Shown here: in pieces, positions 17,584 to 26,390 of the stretch
Layout: the number at the start of each line of letters is the position of its first letter
Position numbering within the stretch: position 1 is the first letter of the stretch
Position numbers and translations under genes: made by a program
NCBI RefSeq assembly: GCF_000378605.1
Contig: NZ_KB905158.1
Coordinates: 62,001-126,000, forward strand
Direction: 5' to 3'
DNA from: Thioalkalivibrio sp. ALJ21
GTDB taxonomy: Bacteria > Pseudomonadota > Gammaproteobacteria > Ectothiorhodospirales > Ectothiorhodospiraceae
DNA length: 64,000 bases
The notes under the pieces: generated by a model
Databases searched by the model: none
What the model saw: the letters and a program-made list of their open reading frames with translations, nothing else
Told to the model about the DNA's origin: nothing

Positions 17584-18484
17584 TGGCGTTCATTCTCCTC
17601 CAGATCTCGTCGCAGGCCGCCTGCGCTTCAACCCTTGCCGGATCGTTCTGCGAGAGCTGGAATACTGAGTCCGGGCGATCTTCTTTTGCGTTCACCGCAT
17701 CAAACGCCGTTCGCAATCCAACGCTGTGAGGCAGAACATACTCACTGAGAACCGATCCCTCCCCCATCAGAGAAGCAATCATCTGCTTGGTCTGGCGGGT
17801 GTTTTTTCGCACCATGTTGGGAAGGATTCCGACGAGGTTGAGAGGCGTGTCATCGCCGCCCCGCCGGTGCTTTTCGTCCTTGTAGAAGCGGAGCATGCCA
17901 TAGACGCCTTCCATCGAGACCTGGTCGAGCTTGGTCGGGATTACGAGATCCGTCGAGGCTCTCAGAACCGAGCGGGTGACCGGGCTCTTTGCCGGCGGCG
18001 TATCAATGACCACGATGTCGTAGATATCGGCAATATCCTCCGTCCAGAGGAACTCGCGCATGCGAGCGAGGATCCGGAGCTCGACCTCTTCTCGGCGGAC
18101 CAGCTCGATAGTCCGGAGCTTGCTACCCCACCCCGGGAGAACATGGATGCCGTGATAAGGCGTCTCGTACGGGGTAACGCCGTAGGTCATGTCCATGTAC
18201 AGGTCGGCCGAACATGACCTACCGTTCCAGCCGGCCATCTCGGGATCGTTTGGGTCGAACTCTTCAGAAACCGGTGGCTTGTAGGATCCGTCCGAGTCAG
18301 ATTCCGCTTCCATCTCGAGGTAGCGAAGGGAGTACGAGCATTGCGCGTCAACGTCGATGCCCAGGACACTCTTGCCATGGACGATGGCGAAATACTCGGA
18401 GATGGCTTTCGCCATACTGGTTTTCCCAACGCCGCCTTTGTTGTTGACGACGGAGATGACTCTCAGCCCACCCGGTGCCTTCAT
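17576..18484 (-). CDS. parA: ParA-type partition ATPase
   Basis: A 302-residue ATPase with the deviant Walker A motif NNKGGVGKTSMAKA at residues 13-26, the A' region VLGIDVDAQCSYSLRYL near 40-57, and Walker B-type IYDIVVIDTPPAKSPVT near 150-165. There is no long N-terminal DNA-binding domain, so this is closer to short (type Ib/chromosomal-like) ParAs than to P1 ParA; without that domain autoregulation must come from another protein such as ParB or the RHH protein. AGGGG lies six bases before ATG. The promoter region contains a palindrome and a half-site of the array repeat. Confidence 0.95.
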   Translation of the reverse strand: MKAPGGLRVISVVNNKGGVGKTSMAKAISEYFAIVHGKSVLGIDVDAQCSYSLRYLEMEAESDSDGSYKPPVSEEFDPNDPEMAGWNGRSCSADLYMDMTYGVTPYETPYHGIHVLPGWGSKLRTIELVRREEVELRILARMREFLWTEDIADIYDIVVIDTPPAKSPVTRSVLRASTDLVIPTKLDQVSMEGVYGMLRFYKDEKHRRGGDDTPLNLVGILPNMVRKNTRQTKQMIASLMGEGSVLSEYVLPHSVGLRTAFDAVNAKEDRPDSVFQLSQNDPARVEAQAACDEIWRRMNANG

Positions 18485-18522
18485 GGTTACCCCTGTTGTT
18501 GTCTGCTATTGTTTGGCTGTTA

Positions 18523-18543
18523 CTGACATCTTGTCAGCTAACC
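18523..18543. promoter_or_regulatory. Operator-like palindrome in the parA promoter plus GGTTAGC half-site
   Basis: CTGACATCTTGTCAG (18523-18537) is a perfect inverted repeat with a three-base centre. It is followed by GCTAACC (18537-18543), the half-site of the 18-bp palindrome repeated ten times beyond the rep gene. On the minus strand it falls on a plausible -10 region of parA (TTGTAT at 18555-18550, spacer about 17). Binding here by ParB, the RHH protein or Rep could autoregulate the operon. Confidence 0.5.
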
Positions 18544-18570
18544 CATCAGGATACAACCACTGTTCCAGGT

Positions 18571-18600
18571 TTGATGGTTTAGCGATTAAGAACAGATAAA
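18571..18600 (+). promoter_or_regulatory. Promoter of the rep gene
   Basis: TTGATG (18571-18576) and GATAAA (18595-18600) are separated by 18 bases. The leader to GTG 18724 would be about 117 bases long, leaving room for post-transcriptional control of initiator synthesis. Confidence 0.5.
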
Positions 18601-18723
18601 GACCTTTTGCGGGGAAACAGCGCCGTCAAAACAGGCATTTGCGACGGATTCGTTGGTTTCTGTAAGGGAAAAAGACCATCCTGCAATCAAGAAATTGCGG
18701 GGATAATCGGACGGAGAGTGACT

Positions 18724-20046
18724 GTGGGGAATACTGGACCTGTCAGCGGGAAATCCGGCAAAGGCTGGGAAATCAGCAGTATAGACTCGCACGAGAGACT
18801 TACCGCTCGGCCTCTTCGGAAGCACGTCGCGCTCGTTCACAGCAATGCCGAGAGCCTATCTCTGGCAAAGCGCAAACTGACGAACCTCTTCCTTCAGGAG
18901 GCCTCGCTGTCCAGAAGGAACGGTCAGGGTCGCACGGAAGAAGGCTACTTTCGGACTCACACCAAAGACATTGCGGCTGTGATGGGGGTCACATCCCGGA
19001 ACATCACCTGGCTGAAGAACCAGCTGCGTGGTCTGCAGGATGTCGCGCTGGAGCTGAATCTGCTCCACGACGATGTTCCCGAGCTCGACGATAACAGTGA
19101 CAAGGACACCGAAAGCGCAGAAGCGAAGGCTGACAAGGGCACCGCGCTATGGGAGCGCTGCATTCTGTTCCCGTCGGTTCGGATCGAGCGAAATGGGGAG
19201 GTCCTGTTCAGGGTGAACCCCGATATCGAAGACCTGGTCTTGAAGCCGAGCGTTTACGCTTACATCAACCTCCAGGAGATGCTCGCTCTTAAGAGAAAGC
19301 ACGGGCAGCAGCTTTACGAGGTCCTGTGTCGATTCATTGGAACCGGGAGCACCGGTTGGGTCGACTACTCGGATTGGCTGCGTTTGTTCGCTGGGCCGAA
19401 GAAGACATCGGCACCATGGAGCTGGTTCGAGAAAGACATCCTGATTCCAGCCCTTGAGGATGTCGCTGAGCACACCGGCTTCAAGGTTCGCGTTGAGCTC
19501 AATCAACGCGGCAGGAAAGTCACATCCGTGCGCTTTCTGTTTTCCCATAAGAATTCCGGCCGCGACGCTCTTGCGGAGATCGATCCCTCTGCTCTGAGGG
19601 CCCTGAAGCGTGCCGGGCTTGGGGACTCTGATGCTCGATCGGTAGCCCAGTGCGGATCAACACAGGCCGTCATCAAGGCAACAGAAGATTTCATGGCTCT
19701 AAACGCGGCTGGAAAGATTCGCTACGCGGCGAAATGGTTACGCACGCGGGTCCAAAATCTTGACAAGGCCCCCTCCCCTTCCGGTTCTCTCGCCCCTCCC
19801 CAGGATGCACCGGGCCGCAGCACCGGCTCCGTCGGCCAGGGATCCGAACAAGATGCCGAGGACCACGTCGACTTGGAGGCGCTCCCCGAACAGCAGGTCA
19901 AGGATCTGTGGGCGAGATTCGAATCGAGTGCGTCCGGGATGACCAAGATTCATCTCGAGTCAGGAGGGGCTGACCATCCAATCATCAAAGAAGAGTTTCG
20001 CCTTTTCGTTGGGACCGTGCTGAGGCGGCAGCGCGAGGCAAAGTAG
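18724..20046 (+). CDS. Plasmid replication initiator, Rep_3-like
   Basis: The 440-residue protein has two winged-helix-like halves. The first begins RKHVALVHSNAESLSLAKRK and contains DIAAVMGVTSRNITWLKNQL. The second is introduced by VYAYINLQEMLALKRKHGQQ, LYEVLCRF and WLRLFAGP, ending EDVAEHTGFKVRVE. This arrangement is that of iteron-binding initiators of the Rep_3 superfamily. The C-terminal 120 residues are a Pro-rich linker and a helical tail. The start is uncertain: GGAGAG precedes GTG 18724, whereas the frame extends to TTG 18607 without a ribosome binding site. It diverges from parA. Rep presumably binds the iterons at 23020-23101, more than 3 kb away, which is unusual. Confidence 0.82.
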   Translation: MGNTGPVSGKSGKGWEISSIDSHERLTARPLRKHVALVHSNAESLSLAKRKLTNLFLQEASLSRRNGQGRTEEGYFRTHTKDIAAVMGVTSRNITWLKNQLRGLQDVALELNLLHDDVPELDDNSDKDTESAEAKADKGTALWERCILFPSVRIERNGEVLFRVNPDIEDLVLKPSVYAYINLQEMLALKRKHGQQLYEVLCRFIGTGSTGWVDYSDWLRLFAGPKKTSAPWSWFEKDILIPALEDVAEHTGFKVRVELNQRGRKVTSVRFLFSHKNSGRDALAEIDPSALRALKRAGLGDSDARSVAQCGSTQAVIKATEDFMALNAAGKIRYAAKWLRTRVQNLDKAPSPSGSLAPPQDAPGRSTGSVGQGSEQDAEDHVDLEALPEQQVKDLWARFESSASGMTKIHLESGGADHPIIKEEFRLFVGTVLRRQREAK

Positions 20047-20357
20047 GACCTGGGGTTCTGGAATTTGCCCAGGAACCACAGTCTCTAGAGGCGGCCTCAG
20101 GCGCCCTCTGTGGGGCGATACCCGCAAAGATAGGCCAGCGCCCATCCTTGGTTGCGAACGGCCAGCATGCGCGATCCTGTGAGGTCGATTTTTCACGTCA
20201 TTATAGCCTATGTCTATTCGCCGTCTATGTTCTATAGGCCGTTAGCTATCGAAAGGCTTCTGTCGCGGCGCGAAACTTCTGCCCCTGGCCTCAATGGGCC
20301 CGGGCTTCTGTGGGCGCAACACCACCCCAAACAAGAAGGCACGCCGCGACGTATTTG

Positions 20358-22470
20358 GGTTAGCGCGCGCTAACCGATCGCTCCTGCACTGCCGGGACCG
20401 TCACCGAATCGCCAGACTGGCGGCGCTTGACCGCGGTGACGGGCTGACGCGCCAGGACTCCATGCGCCCCACCCTTCCCCTCTGCGTTAGGTCCGGTATG
20501 AGCCTATGCAGGCCGGTTCGTGCCCATTATGCGGGGTACACCAACCCCCGGGTTCCCACCCAAATGGCCCATCCTGGGCGACTGATGGGCTTCGTCGGCC
20601 GCCTCTTGGGGCTATCTTGCGGACGAACTATTGGTTGCAGCGACAAGGTCACGGACGCAGTTGACCTGGAATCTTTGTGGCGCCCCACCCCCTTTCGGAC
20701 AGTCACTGCTAGGGTTAGCGCGCGCTAACTCTCCCGCCCACGGCCGATCAATTACCGATCAAGATGCCGACTCCCACGCGCAATCCTCGCTTCCACGCGT
20801 GTCCGATCGCCGGGAATTTGCCCGGCTTCATCGTCCGCCTACCCTGGTTAGCGCGCGCTAACCCCACCCCGGATACGAAGCGTATGGCGTGCACCCCTAA
20901 GGGTCTGTCTGCCCCACCGAGTTAAGCGTTTGGGCCGGGTGGATGAGAATGCGCAGGTACAAGATCCGCCCTATTGGCCGGGCCGTCATCTGCCCGCGAT
21001 AACCTACCGCCTCGACTCACCGCATTTCGAGAAGACCTCTCCTTGAAAGGATCTGATCGTGAACTCCCGGCTTGTTAGTGGTTTCGTTTACGCACGGTTA
21101 GCGCGCGCTAACCACCCGGACTTTTCGGTAACGGAAGGCTTCGTCTTGCCCGGCTAGGGGTTGCCGCGAGGTCGATTGGGCGATATGCAACGCAAGCCGA
21201 AAAAGGCTTAAATGCCGGCTCATCGGAATCAAGATTTGTAGAGCAATCATCCGCTCCAGGCCCGCAATGCGTTGGCGTTCAAATGGCGCGCCATGGAGGC
21301 ATGATTGACCTCCTTATAAATCCCAAATTTCGAGCGCCATAAGTGATTGAAAATAGACGCCCGTTTGCCCCCCCCTTATAAATCCCAATTTCAGGCGACG
21401 CATGAAGCCTTCGAAGGCCGGGTCAACAGGCCTCGGTTGAGGGTTAGCGCGCGCTAACACCCATGCGGGCATTTGGTTGTTGCGTCACGCTCCTTGTGCT
21501 TCCCCTCATGGATCGCCGCGCATGATGAGCACGGCGAGACACTCTCGAATAACAGCAATCACTGACGAAAGAATGCTGGACACCGAGTGGAATCCGAAAG
21601 AGGGTTAGCGCGCGCTAACCGTTCGGACAAGGTATTCAGTGGTTCCGTCCGCAGCAGAAGACGAGCTCTCGATGTGCTCCGAGCGTGAGATCACAGTGGA
21701 GGCCTGGTTAGCGCGCGCTAACCAAGATCACCTCGTTCTGGCCGGAAAGACCCATAAACTGAAAGAGGGGCGCGAGGCCAAAAATCAGGGCAGGGCGACA
21801 AAAGAGCTGCGGCTCTTTGCACACACTGCATAACCGAAAGACGAGGGTGCGGGCGCGTGAACAGATTCACTGGTCAGGATATTCGGCTTGTCCATGCCAC
21901 ACCGAACGTCAACTGACAGCAGGTTGGACGCTCGAAGGCGATCTGAGATCGCGCAGTCATCCCTGGGACAGCGCTCCGGTTAGCGCGCGCTAACCGCGAG
22001 AAGGGTGGGGCGATCACAGGAAACCACATCGCAACGACCCGCGGATCTCGCAGCTTGTCGCGTCATCTATCGAGTGGCTCAGCCGTGGCGAATAAACATA
22101 GTGAGCTCTGGCCTGACCGAATCATCCGGCCGTCAGAATCATTCGGACCAGCGCCAGTGACGCAAGAGGGTTAGCGCGCGCTAACCCTGTATCAACGCGA
22201 TCCAAGATCTAATTCTGAACCCGCTGAAACCCACGCGCCTGGAGCTGGAATTGGGACCTGTAGATCGTGCCAAGGCCTTCTCATTTCAAGAACGCTGGCC
22301 AGAAACGTCGGCGCGGAAGGGCTATGCGCTTTCAAATCAAATAGTTAAAGGCCTTAGATCTGCAGCAAGGGCCAATTGACAACGCCACGCAAACAAACAT
22401 GTCGAGCGATTCCCGCTTCATCCCCCTTGGCTCATGCAGAAGGGGAGGGGGGGGTTAGCGCGCGCTAACC
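20358..22470. repeat. Array of ten dispersed 18-bp palindromes, candidate centromere (parS)
   Basis: The sequence GGTTAGCGCGCGCTAACC, a perfect 18-bp inverted repeat, occurs at 20358, 20846, 21096, 21603, 21706, 21978, 22169 and 22453. Two more copies at 20713 and 21442 keep the 16-bp core GTTAGCGCGCGCTAAC but differ at the last base. Start-to-start spacing is irregular, from 103 to 355 bases. The sequence between copies is not repeated. The half-site TTAGC/GCTAA is shared with the RK2 operators of KorB (a ParB relative) and KorA, and this window encodes both a ParB and a KorA-like protein. The likeliest reading is a multi-site centromere; operators for a regulator or sites for an organising protein are alternatives. 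Confidence 0.9.
21313..21391 (+). repeat. Duplicated AT-rich element
   Basis: CTTATAAATCCCAAATTTC (21313-21331) recurs as CTTATAAATCCCAATTTC at 21375-21392, with one A fewer. The two copies are about 62 bases apart and lie between palindromes 4 and 5. They could be protein-binding sites or the remnant of a duplication. Confidence 0.6.
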
Positions 22471-22880
22471 TTGAATCGGAAGGAAAGTCGGGAGCGCAGC
22501 CCGGTACGCCAAATTCATATCGGGACTCGTGTGCTCCCTATGCGGAAGAATCAGACTTCCGCTGTCCGACCCCACGACAGGCAGGATAGGCTCCAGGGTC
22601 TGCAGATAATAGAAGTGGTAGGGCAGGGCGAACCTATCGCTTAGCAGGGCTGGTTTTTGATTCGCCGTTTTCGACACAGGCGAAGGGTGCTTGCGAAGGG
22701 TCGATAGGACGCCACAAACAAGGGCGGCTGAAAGCGTCTGTGTTTGTGGAAGCACGAACGGCTGGCGTAGCCGGCCCCTCCTTCTTGGTCAGCCAAGGTT
22801 TTGCGGGTGATACCGTTTGTGCAGTGTCGCTCTCCGCTCGTTGGGACACTGAAACCAGGTCGATACAGCCGGATCCCCGG

Positions 22881-22899
22881 AAAGCCCAGCGGGCTTTTT
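22881..22899 (+). terminator. Terminator-like hairpin upstream of the origin
   Basis: AAAGCCC (22881-22887) pairs with GGGCTTT (22891-22897) around a three-base loop, followed by TT. No gene ends upstream on this strand. It may insulate the origin from transcription or end a small RNA made inside the array region. Confidence 0.5.
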
Positions 22900-22924
22900 G
22901 GAGCTCCGGTTAGGGGTATTCTTT

Positions 22925-23120
22925 TAGGTTCCTTTTTTCTTTTTTTTTATCCTCCCGCGGCGCAAGTCCGCAAGTCATTGTATTCACGTATTAAAAAGGA
23001 CAATTTGAGGGCGCTCTGCGTAACCGCTATCCCGTGCCGTGTAACCGCTATCCCGTGCTTGGCGTAACCGCTATCCCGTGTGCTGTAACTGCTATCCCGT
23101 GCGTGCTCCGTAATTCCGTG
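22925..23120. other. Candidate replication origin (oriV)
   Basis: An AT-rich tract with runs of T (about 22925-22960) and TATTCACGTATTAAAAAGG (22981-22999) is followed directly by four direct repeats and then, 97 bases on, by a replisome-organiser gene and dnaB. An AT-rich unwinding region beside iterons is the usual architecture of an iteron-controlled origin. I do not see a clear DnaA box. Confidence 0.7.
23020..23120 (+). repeat. Iterons: four 17-bp direct repeats
   Basis: GTAACCGCTATCCCGTG occurs at 23020-23036, 23041-23057 and 23064-23080, and with one change (GTAACT...) at 23085-23101. Start-to-start distances are 21, 23 and 21 bases, close to two helical turns. A shortened version, GTAATTCCGTG, follows at 23110-23120. 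This spacing and identity are typical of Rep-binding iterons. Confidence 0.88.
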
Positions 23121-23217
23121 AGGCCGCACGGATCGCTCCTAGCAGTCTTCACTCCATTGCCAAGAACGGTTTGCGTATGTAGTATTGCAATATCACGACA
23201 CGGAACGATCTCTACCG

Positions 23218-24081
23218 ATGGCAAGACAGCGGACTGTAAGCCCGGACATTTGGGGTGATGACGCCTTTCTCGAGCTCTCTTATGCGGCTCGGCTGGTCTA
23301 CCTGGCTATGCGAAATTTTGCCGATGACGGCGGCGTTCTCCCGGCTAACGCAAAAACCGTGGTCTCAAAGGCTCTGCCTGGTGACGCGGAAGCGCTCCTT
23401 GCTGCTGACGGCCTCATTGGAGAGCTTGTCTCACGGGGGTTCCTGATCGAATGGACAGCAAATGACGGGAAGGTCTATTGGGCTGACGCGCATTGGTCGA
23501 GCCAATACGTCCATCGCCCAACCTATCGTTACCCGTCCCCTCCGAAAAGGGGCGAGTCTTACGACCTCGTGGGAACGTTCGGTGATGGCGAGCCCGTGCC
23601 GCAGATTTATATCCCCCTCCGTACTGGAGATGACTGGCTCGTTCCGGCGGAGGACATCCTCGCGTGGGTTGACCTATATCGCGACATCGACGTGCTGGAA
23701 ACCCTCCGAAAGGCCCGCGAGTGGAACCTAGCCAATCCGAAAAAGCGAAAAACTCCCGAGGGTATTCGTCGGCATCTGATCTACTTCCTCAACACCGCAA
23801 ACGGCGGCGCCGGCCCGAAACCCCAAGATGCTGCGCCATCCCCCAATGCTGCGCGACCGAGTCGGCCCCCTGCTCACAGCCCGAGGCCGAACCCTCAAGC
23901 CGAGCTCCTAAACCAGGCCCCTGCCGGCGATGCTCTTGTTGAATCCCCTGTGGCGCCCGACGTCGACTTCGCAGCTATGCGCAAGCATCTCCGTGGCGGT
24001 CGATTCGCGGGCCAGGGGCTTGGCGGGACAGATGATCAGCAACCCAATAAGCCCGCGGGCGCTCAGCGGGGTTCGAAATGA
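23218..24081 (+). CDS. Replisome organiser/DnaT-like replication protein
   Basis: The 287-residue protein starts MARQRTVSPDIWGDDAFLEL followed by SYAARLVYLAMRNFADDGG, an N-terminal pattern common in phage and plasmid replication proteins that act before DnaB loading. Residues 20-140 look like a winged-helix domain. A Pro-rich linker near 210-240 leads to a short C-terminal tail. The stop overlaps the dnaB start (ATGA), so the two proteins are made together, and the iterons lie directly upstream. A role in recruiting or loading the DnaB helicase at this origin follows from that context. ATG 23218 is preferred to an upstream TTG at 23185; no strong ribosome binding site precedes either. Confidence 0.72.
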   Translation: MARQRTVSPDIWGDDAFLELSYAARLVYLAMRNFADDGGVLPANAKTVVSKALPGDAEALLAADGLIGELVSRGFLIEWTANDGKVYWADAHWSSQYVHRPTYRYPSPPKRGESYDLVGTFGDGEPVPQIYIPLRTGDDWLVPAEDILAWVDLYRDIDVLETLRKAREWNLANPKKRKTPEGIRRHLIYFLNTANGGAGPKPQDAAPSPNAARPSRPPAHSPRPNPQAELLNQAPAGDALVESPVAPDVDFAAMRKHLRGGRFAGQGLGGTDDQQPNKPAGAQRGSK

Positions 24082-25547
24082 GCGGTTCCGCTTTTGATGC
24101 GCTGCAAAAGCAAGCCGTCCGCGTCGAGTCCGACGGTGCGGCTGGAATGGCTGCGTCAGTAGCCCAGCTTGCGTCATTGGAGCAGGGCGGCTCGCCGACT
24201 GAGGCCACCAGCGACAAAACGATGATGTTTGAGCGCGAGGTCCTCGCTTGCTGCATGAAGGACTCTAGCGTTATCGGTGAGGTGGTCCAGGAGGGTCTTC
24301 GTGAGACAGATTTTTCTGTCGACACGCATCGCAGGGTGTTCTCTGTGCTCATCTCTCTCGATGCTAGCGGCACCCCGATTGACCCGGTAACGGTGACCGG
24401 GGCCCTCGAGCGCGAATCACCAAAAAGCTGGTCCAGCCTTGTCGCCGACATTGCCACCAACTCCCTGGCCAGCGTGAAGAATGTTTCGCACTACGCGACA
24501 ACGATCCGCGACCAGGGTCGCCGGCGCCAGGCGATCGAGATGATTGGGGGGCTTACATCCAGGATCGCGACGGATGGAATCGCGTCTATCGACTCCGTCA
24601 TCCAGGATTTGATGTCCTTAACCATCAATGAGGCGACAGCTTCTCTCTCTCTGCGCGACGCTCTGTCTCAAAGCGTCGGCTATTTGGAAGACGTCATGGA
24701 TCTTGATGGTGAGCTTCCTGGCGTGCCTACGGGCCTCGAGGGCTTAGATGAGGCGACGGGCGGATGGCGCGACTCCGACTTCATTGTTATTGGCGCTCGA
24801 CCAGCGATGGGCAAGACGGCGTTCCTGCTCAATTCCGCGATGGGAGCCGCCACCAGGGCAGGCAAGCGGGGCCCGGCGCATGCGGGAATTATCAGCACAG
24901 AGCAGCCGGCCTCTCAGCTCGGGCTCCGTTGCATTTCGATCCGGGGTCGCCTGAGTGCGACACATCTTCGGCAGCCTCTTAAGATGACGAACGAGGACTG
25001 GTCCAAAGTAACGTATGCGATCCAGGAGATGTCTAGCTATCCCGTTTGGATCAATGAGTCCTCTAGCTTAACCATTGACGATATCTTTCGCCAAGCTCGC
25101 CACTGGAAACATCATAATAAGCTAGATATACTTTTTGTGGACTATATTCAGCGCATCAAGCCGGATAACGAAAGAGCAAATCGTTCGGAGCAAGTTGCGC
25201 AGATCGCTTCAGGACTGAAGAGCATCGCTAAGAATCTTAAGATCCCCGTTGTCGCCCTTTCTCAGGTTCGCCGAGAGGTCGAGGACCGGCCGAACAAGCG
25301 CCCAATGATGGCTGACTTTAAGGAGTCTTCCGCGATTGAGCAGGAGGCCGATCTTATGTTCACCCTGTATCGAGACGAGGTCTATAACGAAGAGACGCTC
25401 GATAAGGGGATTGCGGAGATCGCGGCTTGCAAGAATCGCCACGGCGAAGTCGGAGTCCCGATCAGGGCTAGGTGGGAAGGGAAATACCTGACTTTCCGCG
25501 ATTACGACCCGGCAGAGGGCGTTTACGAGAATTTGAACAGGCATTGA
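24078..25547 (+). CDS. dnaB: Replicative DNA helicase DnaB
   Basis: The 489-residue protein has the DnaB N-terminal domain (EREVLACCMKDSSVIGEVVQ; DTHRRVFSVLISL) and a RecA-like C-terminal domain. The latter contains GLEGLDEATGGWRDSDFIVI, Walker A GARPAMGKTAF near residue 237, the Glu-containing motif IISTEQPASQLGLR, Walker B DILFVDYIQRI near 350, the H3-like LSQVRREVEDRPNKRP and DFKESSAIEQEADLMFTLYR. It unwinds DNA 5'-3' at the plasmid fork. The residue order 'STEQPASQLGLR' replaces the usual SLEM-type motif. The gene ends 58 bases before the conjugation operon. Confidence 0.95.
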   Translation: MSGSAFDALQKQAVRVESDGAAGMAASVAQLASLEQGGSPTEATSDKTMMFEREVLACCMKDSSVIGEVVQEGLRETDFSVDTHRRVFSVLISLDASGTPIDPVTVTGALERESPKSWSSLVADIATNSLASVKNVSHYATTIRDQGRRRQAIEMIGGLTSRIATDGIASIDSVIQDLMSLTINEATASLSLRDALSQSVGYLEDVMDLDGELPGVPTGLEGLDEATGGWRDSDFIVIGARPAMGKTAFLLNSAMGAATRAGKRGPAHAGIISTEQPASQLGLRCISIRGRLSATHLRQPLKMTNEDWSKVTYAIQEMSSYPVWINESSSLTIDDIFRQARHWKHHNKLDILFVDYIQRIKPDNERANRSEQVAQIASGLKSIAKNLKIPVVALSQVRREVEDRPNKRPMMADFKESSAIEQEADLMFTLYRDEVYNEETLDKGIAEIAACKNRHGEVGVPIRARWEGKYLTFRDYDPAEGVYENLNRH

Positions 25548-25605
25548 TGGCTTATCGAGCTCGCCTCTCGGGGCCGCGCTCTTTGTTCTAACTTGGGGGA
25601 TAACG

Positions 25606-26376
25606 ATGTTTGGCAAGAAGAAGGATGAAGGCGGTTCAAAGGTCGCCACAGAGGGCGCTGCCGCAACGGAGGGGCAGGGCGTGGGCGGTTCCGGCCCTGG
25701 CAAGGGTGCGGCAGAAACGAAGCCGGGACCGCAGCGCCGGGCGCGCAAGCAGCCGGACGACTCTGCGTTTGCGTCTGCGATTAAGAGCATCCTTTTCCGT
25801 GATTCATTCCGGGTCGCCGTTCGTGTCCTGACCGTCTCGATGGTCGTGAATGTGGTCCTGGCGCTTGGGATCATCTATGTGGGTTCTCAGGATGAGCCGG
25901 CCCCTCGTTATTTCGCCACTAACCCCGATGGCACGCTGACTGAAATGACGCCCCTTTCGCGTCCAAACCTAACGGACACGACGTTGCGTAACTGGGCTGG
26001 TATGTGCGTCACAGAGGCCTGGACCATGGGTTTCCATGATCTTGATCGCCGGATCACCCAGGCCTCGGATAAGTGCTTCACTGAGTCTGGTGCCACCGCA
26101 TACCGAAATGCGCTCATCCGGAGTGAAACGGTATCCCGTATCCAGTCGGACGAGATCGTGATGAACACGACCCTCAATGGCAGCCCGATTATCGTTGACA
26201 AGGGTGAGTCCCAGGGTCGCCTGGCGTGGCAGATCCGGGTGCCGGTTGTGGAAACGATCCGTGGCGCCGACATCCGAACCCGTACGCGTGAGCGCACGAT
26301 CGTCATCCTTGCTGTTCGCTCACCGACTCTTGAGCACCCGCATGGCGTCGCAATCAATCAGTTCATCTTCGAATAA
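25606..26376 (+). CDS. traM: Type IVB conjugation protein TraM (DotI/IcmL)
   Basis: A 256-residue inner-membrane protein with a low-complexity cytoplasmic N-terminus, one transmembrane helix (VSMVVNVVLALGIIYVG, about residues 83-100) and a periplasmic VirB8-like domain. The segment YFATNPDGTLTEMTPLSRPN after the helix and WAGMCVTEAWTMGFHD are characteristic of DotI/IcmL. The C-terminal domain ends WQIRVPVVETIRG and a beta hairpin. GGGGG lies before ATG. It opens the operon traM-traN-traO-traP-traQ-traR-traT-traU, the same order as in R64. Confidence 0.88.
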   Translation: MFGKKKDEGGSKVATEGAAATEGQGVGGSGPGKGAAETKPGPQRRARKQPDDSAFASAIKSILFRDSFRVAVRVLTVSMVVNVVLALGIIYVGSQDEPAPRYFATNPDGTLTEMTPLSRPNLTDTTLRNWAGMCVTEAWTMGFHDLDRRITQASDKCFTESGATAYRNALIRSETVSRIQSDEIVMNTTLNGSPIIVDKGESQGRLAWQIRVPVVETIRGADIRTRTRERTIVILAVRSPTLEHPHGVAINQFIFE

Positions 26377-26390
26377 GTCCAGGAACTCTA

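Larger units (their letters stand above)
20047..23217. other. Long non-coding region between rep and the replisome-organiser gene
   Basis: No open frame here has convincing codon use or a ribosome binding site, and several short frames are interrupted by or run through the palindromes. It contains the ten-copy palindrome array (20358-22470), a duplicated AT-rich element (21313-21391), a terminator-like hairpin (22881-22899), an AT-rich tract with long T runs (about 22925-23010) and the iterons (23020-23120). Just after rep, GGTTCTGG (20055-20062) can pair imperfectly with CCAGGAACC (20069-20077). Around 20205-20245 the TCTAT motif is repeated in both orientations. Confidence 0.8.

Noticed and set aside
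21639-21833. Short open frames inside the 20047-23217 region (e.g. 21639-21833, 22634-22849, 22801-23067)
   Set aside because: They lack ribosome binding sites, have unlikely composition, and some read through the palindromes or iterons; they look like chance frames in GC-rich DNA.
20358-22470. Palindrome array as a CRISPR array
   Set aside because: Repeats are only 18 bp and fully palindromic, spacers vary from 85 to 337 bases, and there are no cas genes.
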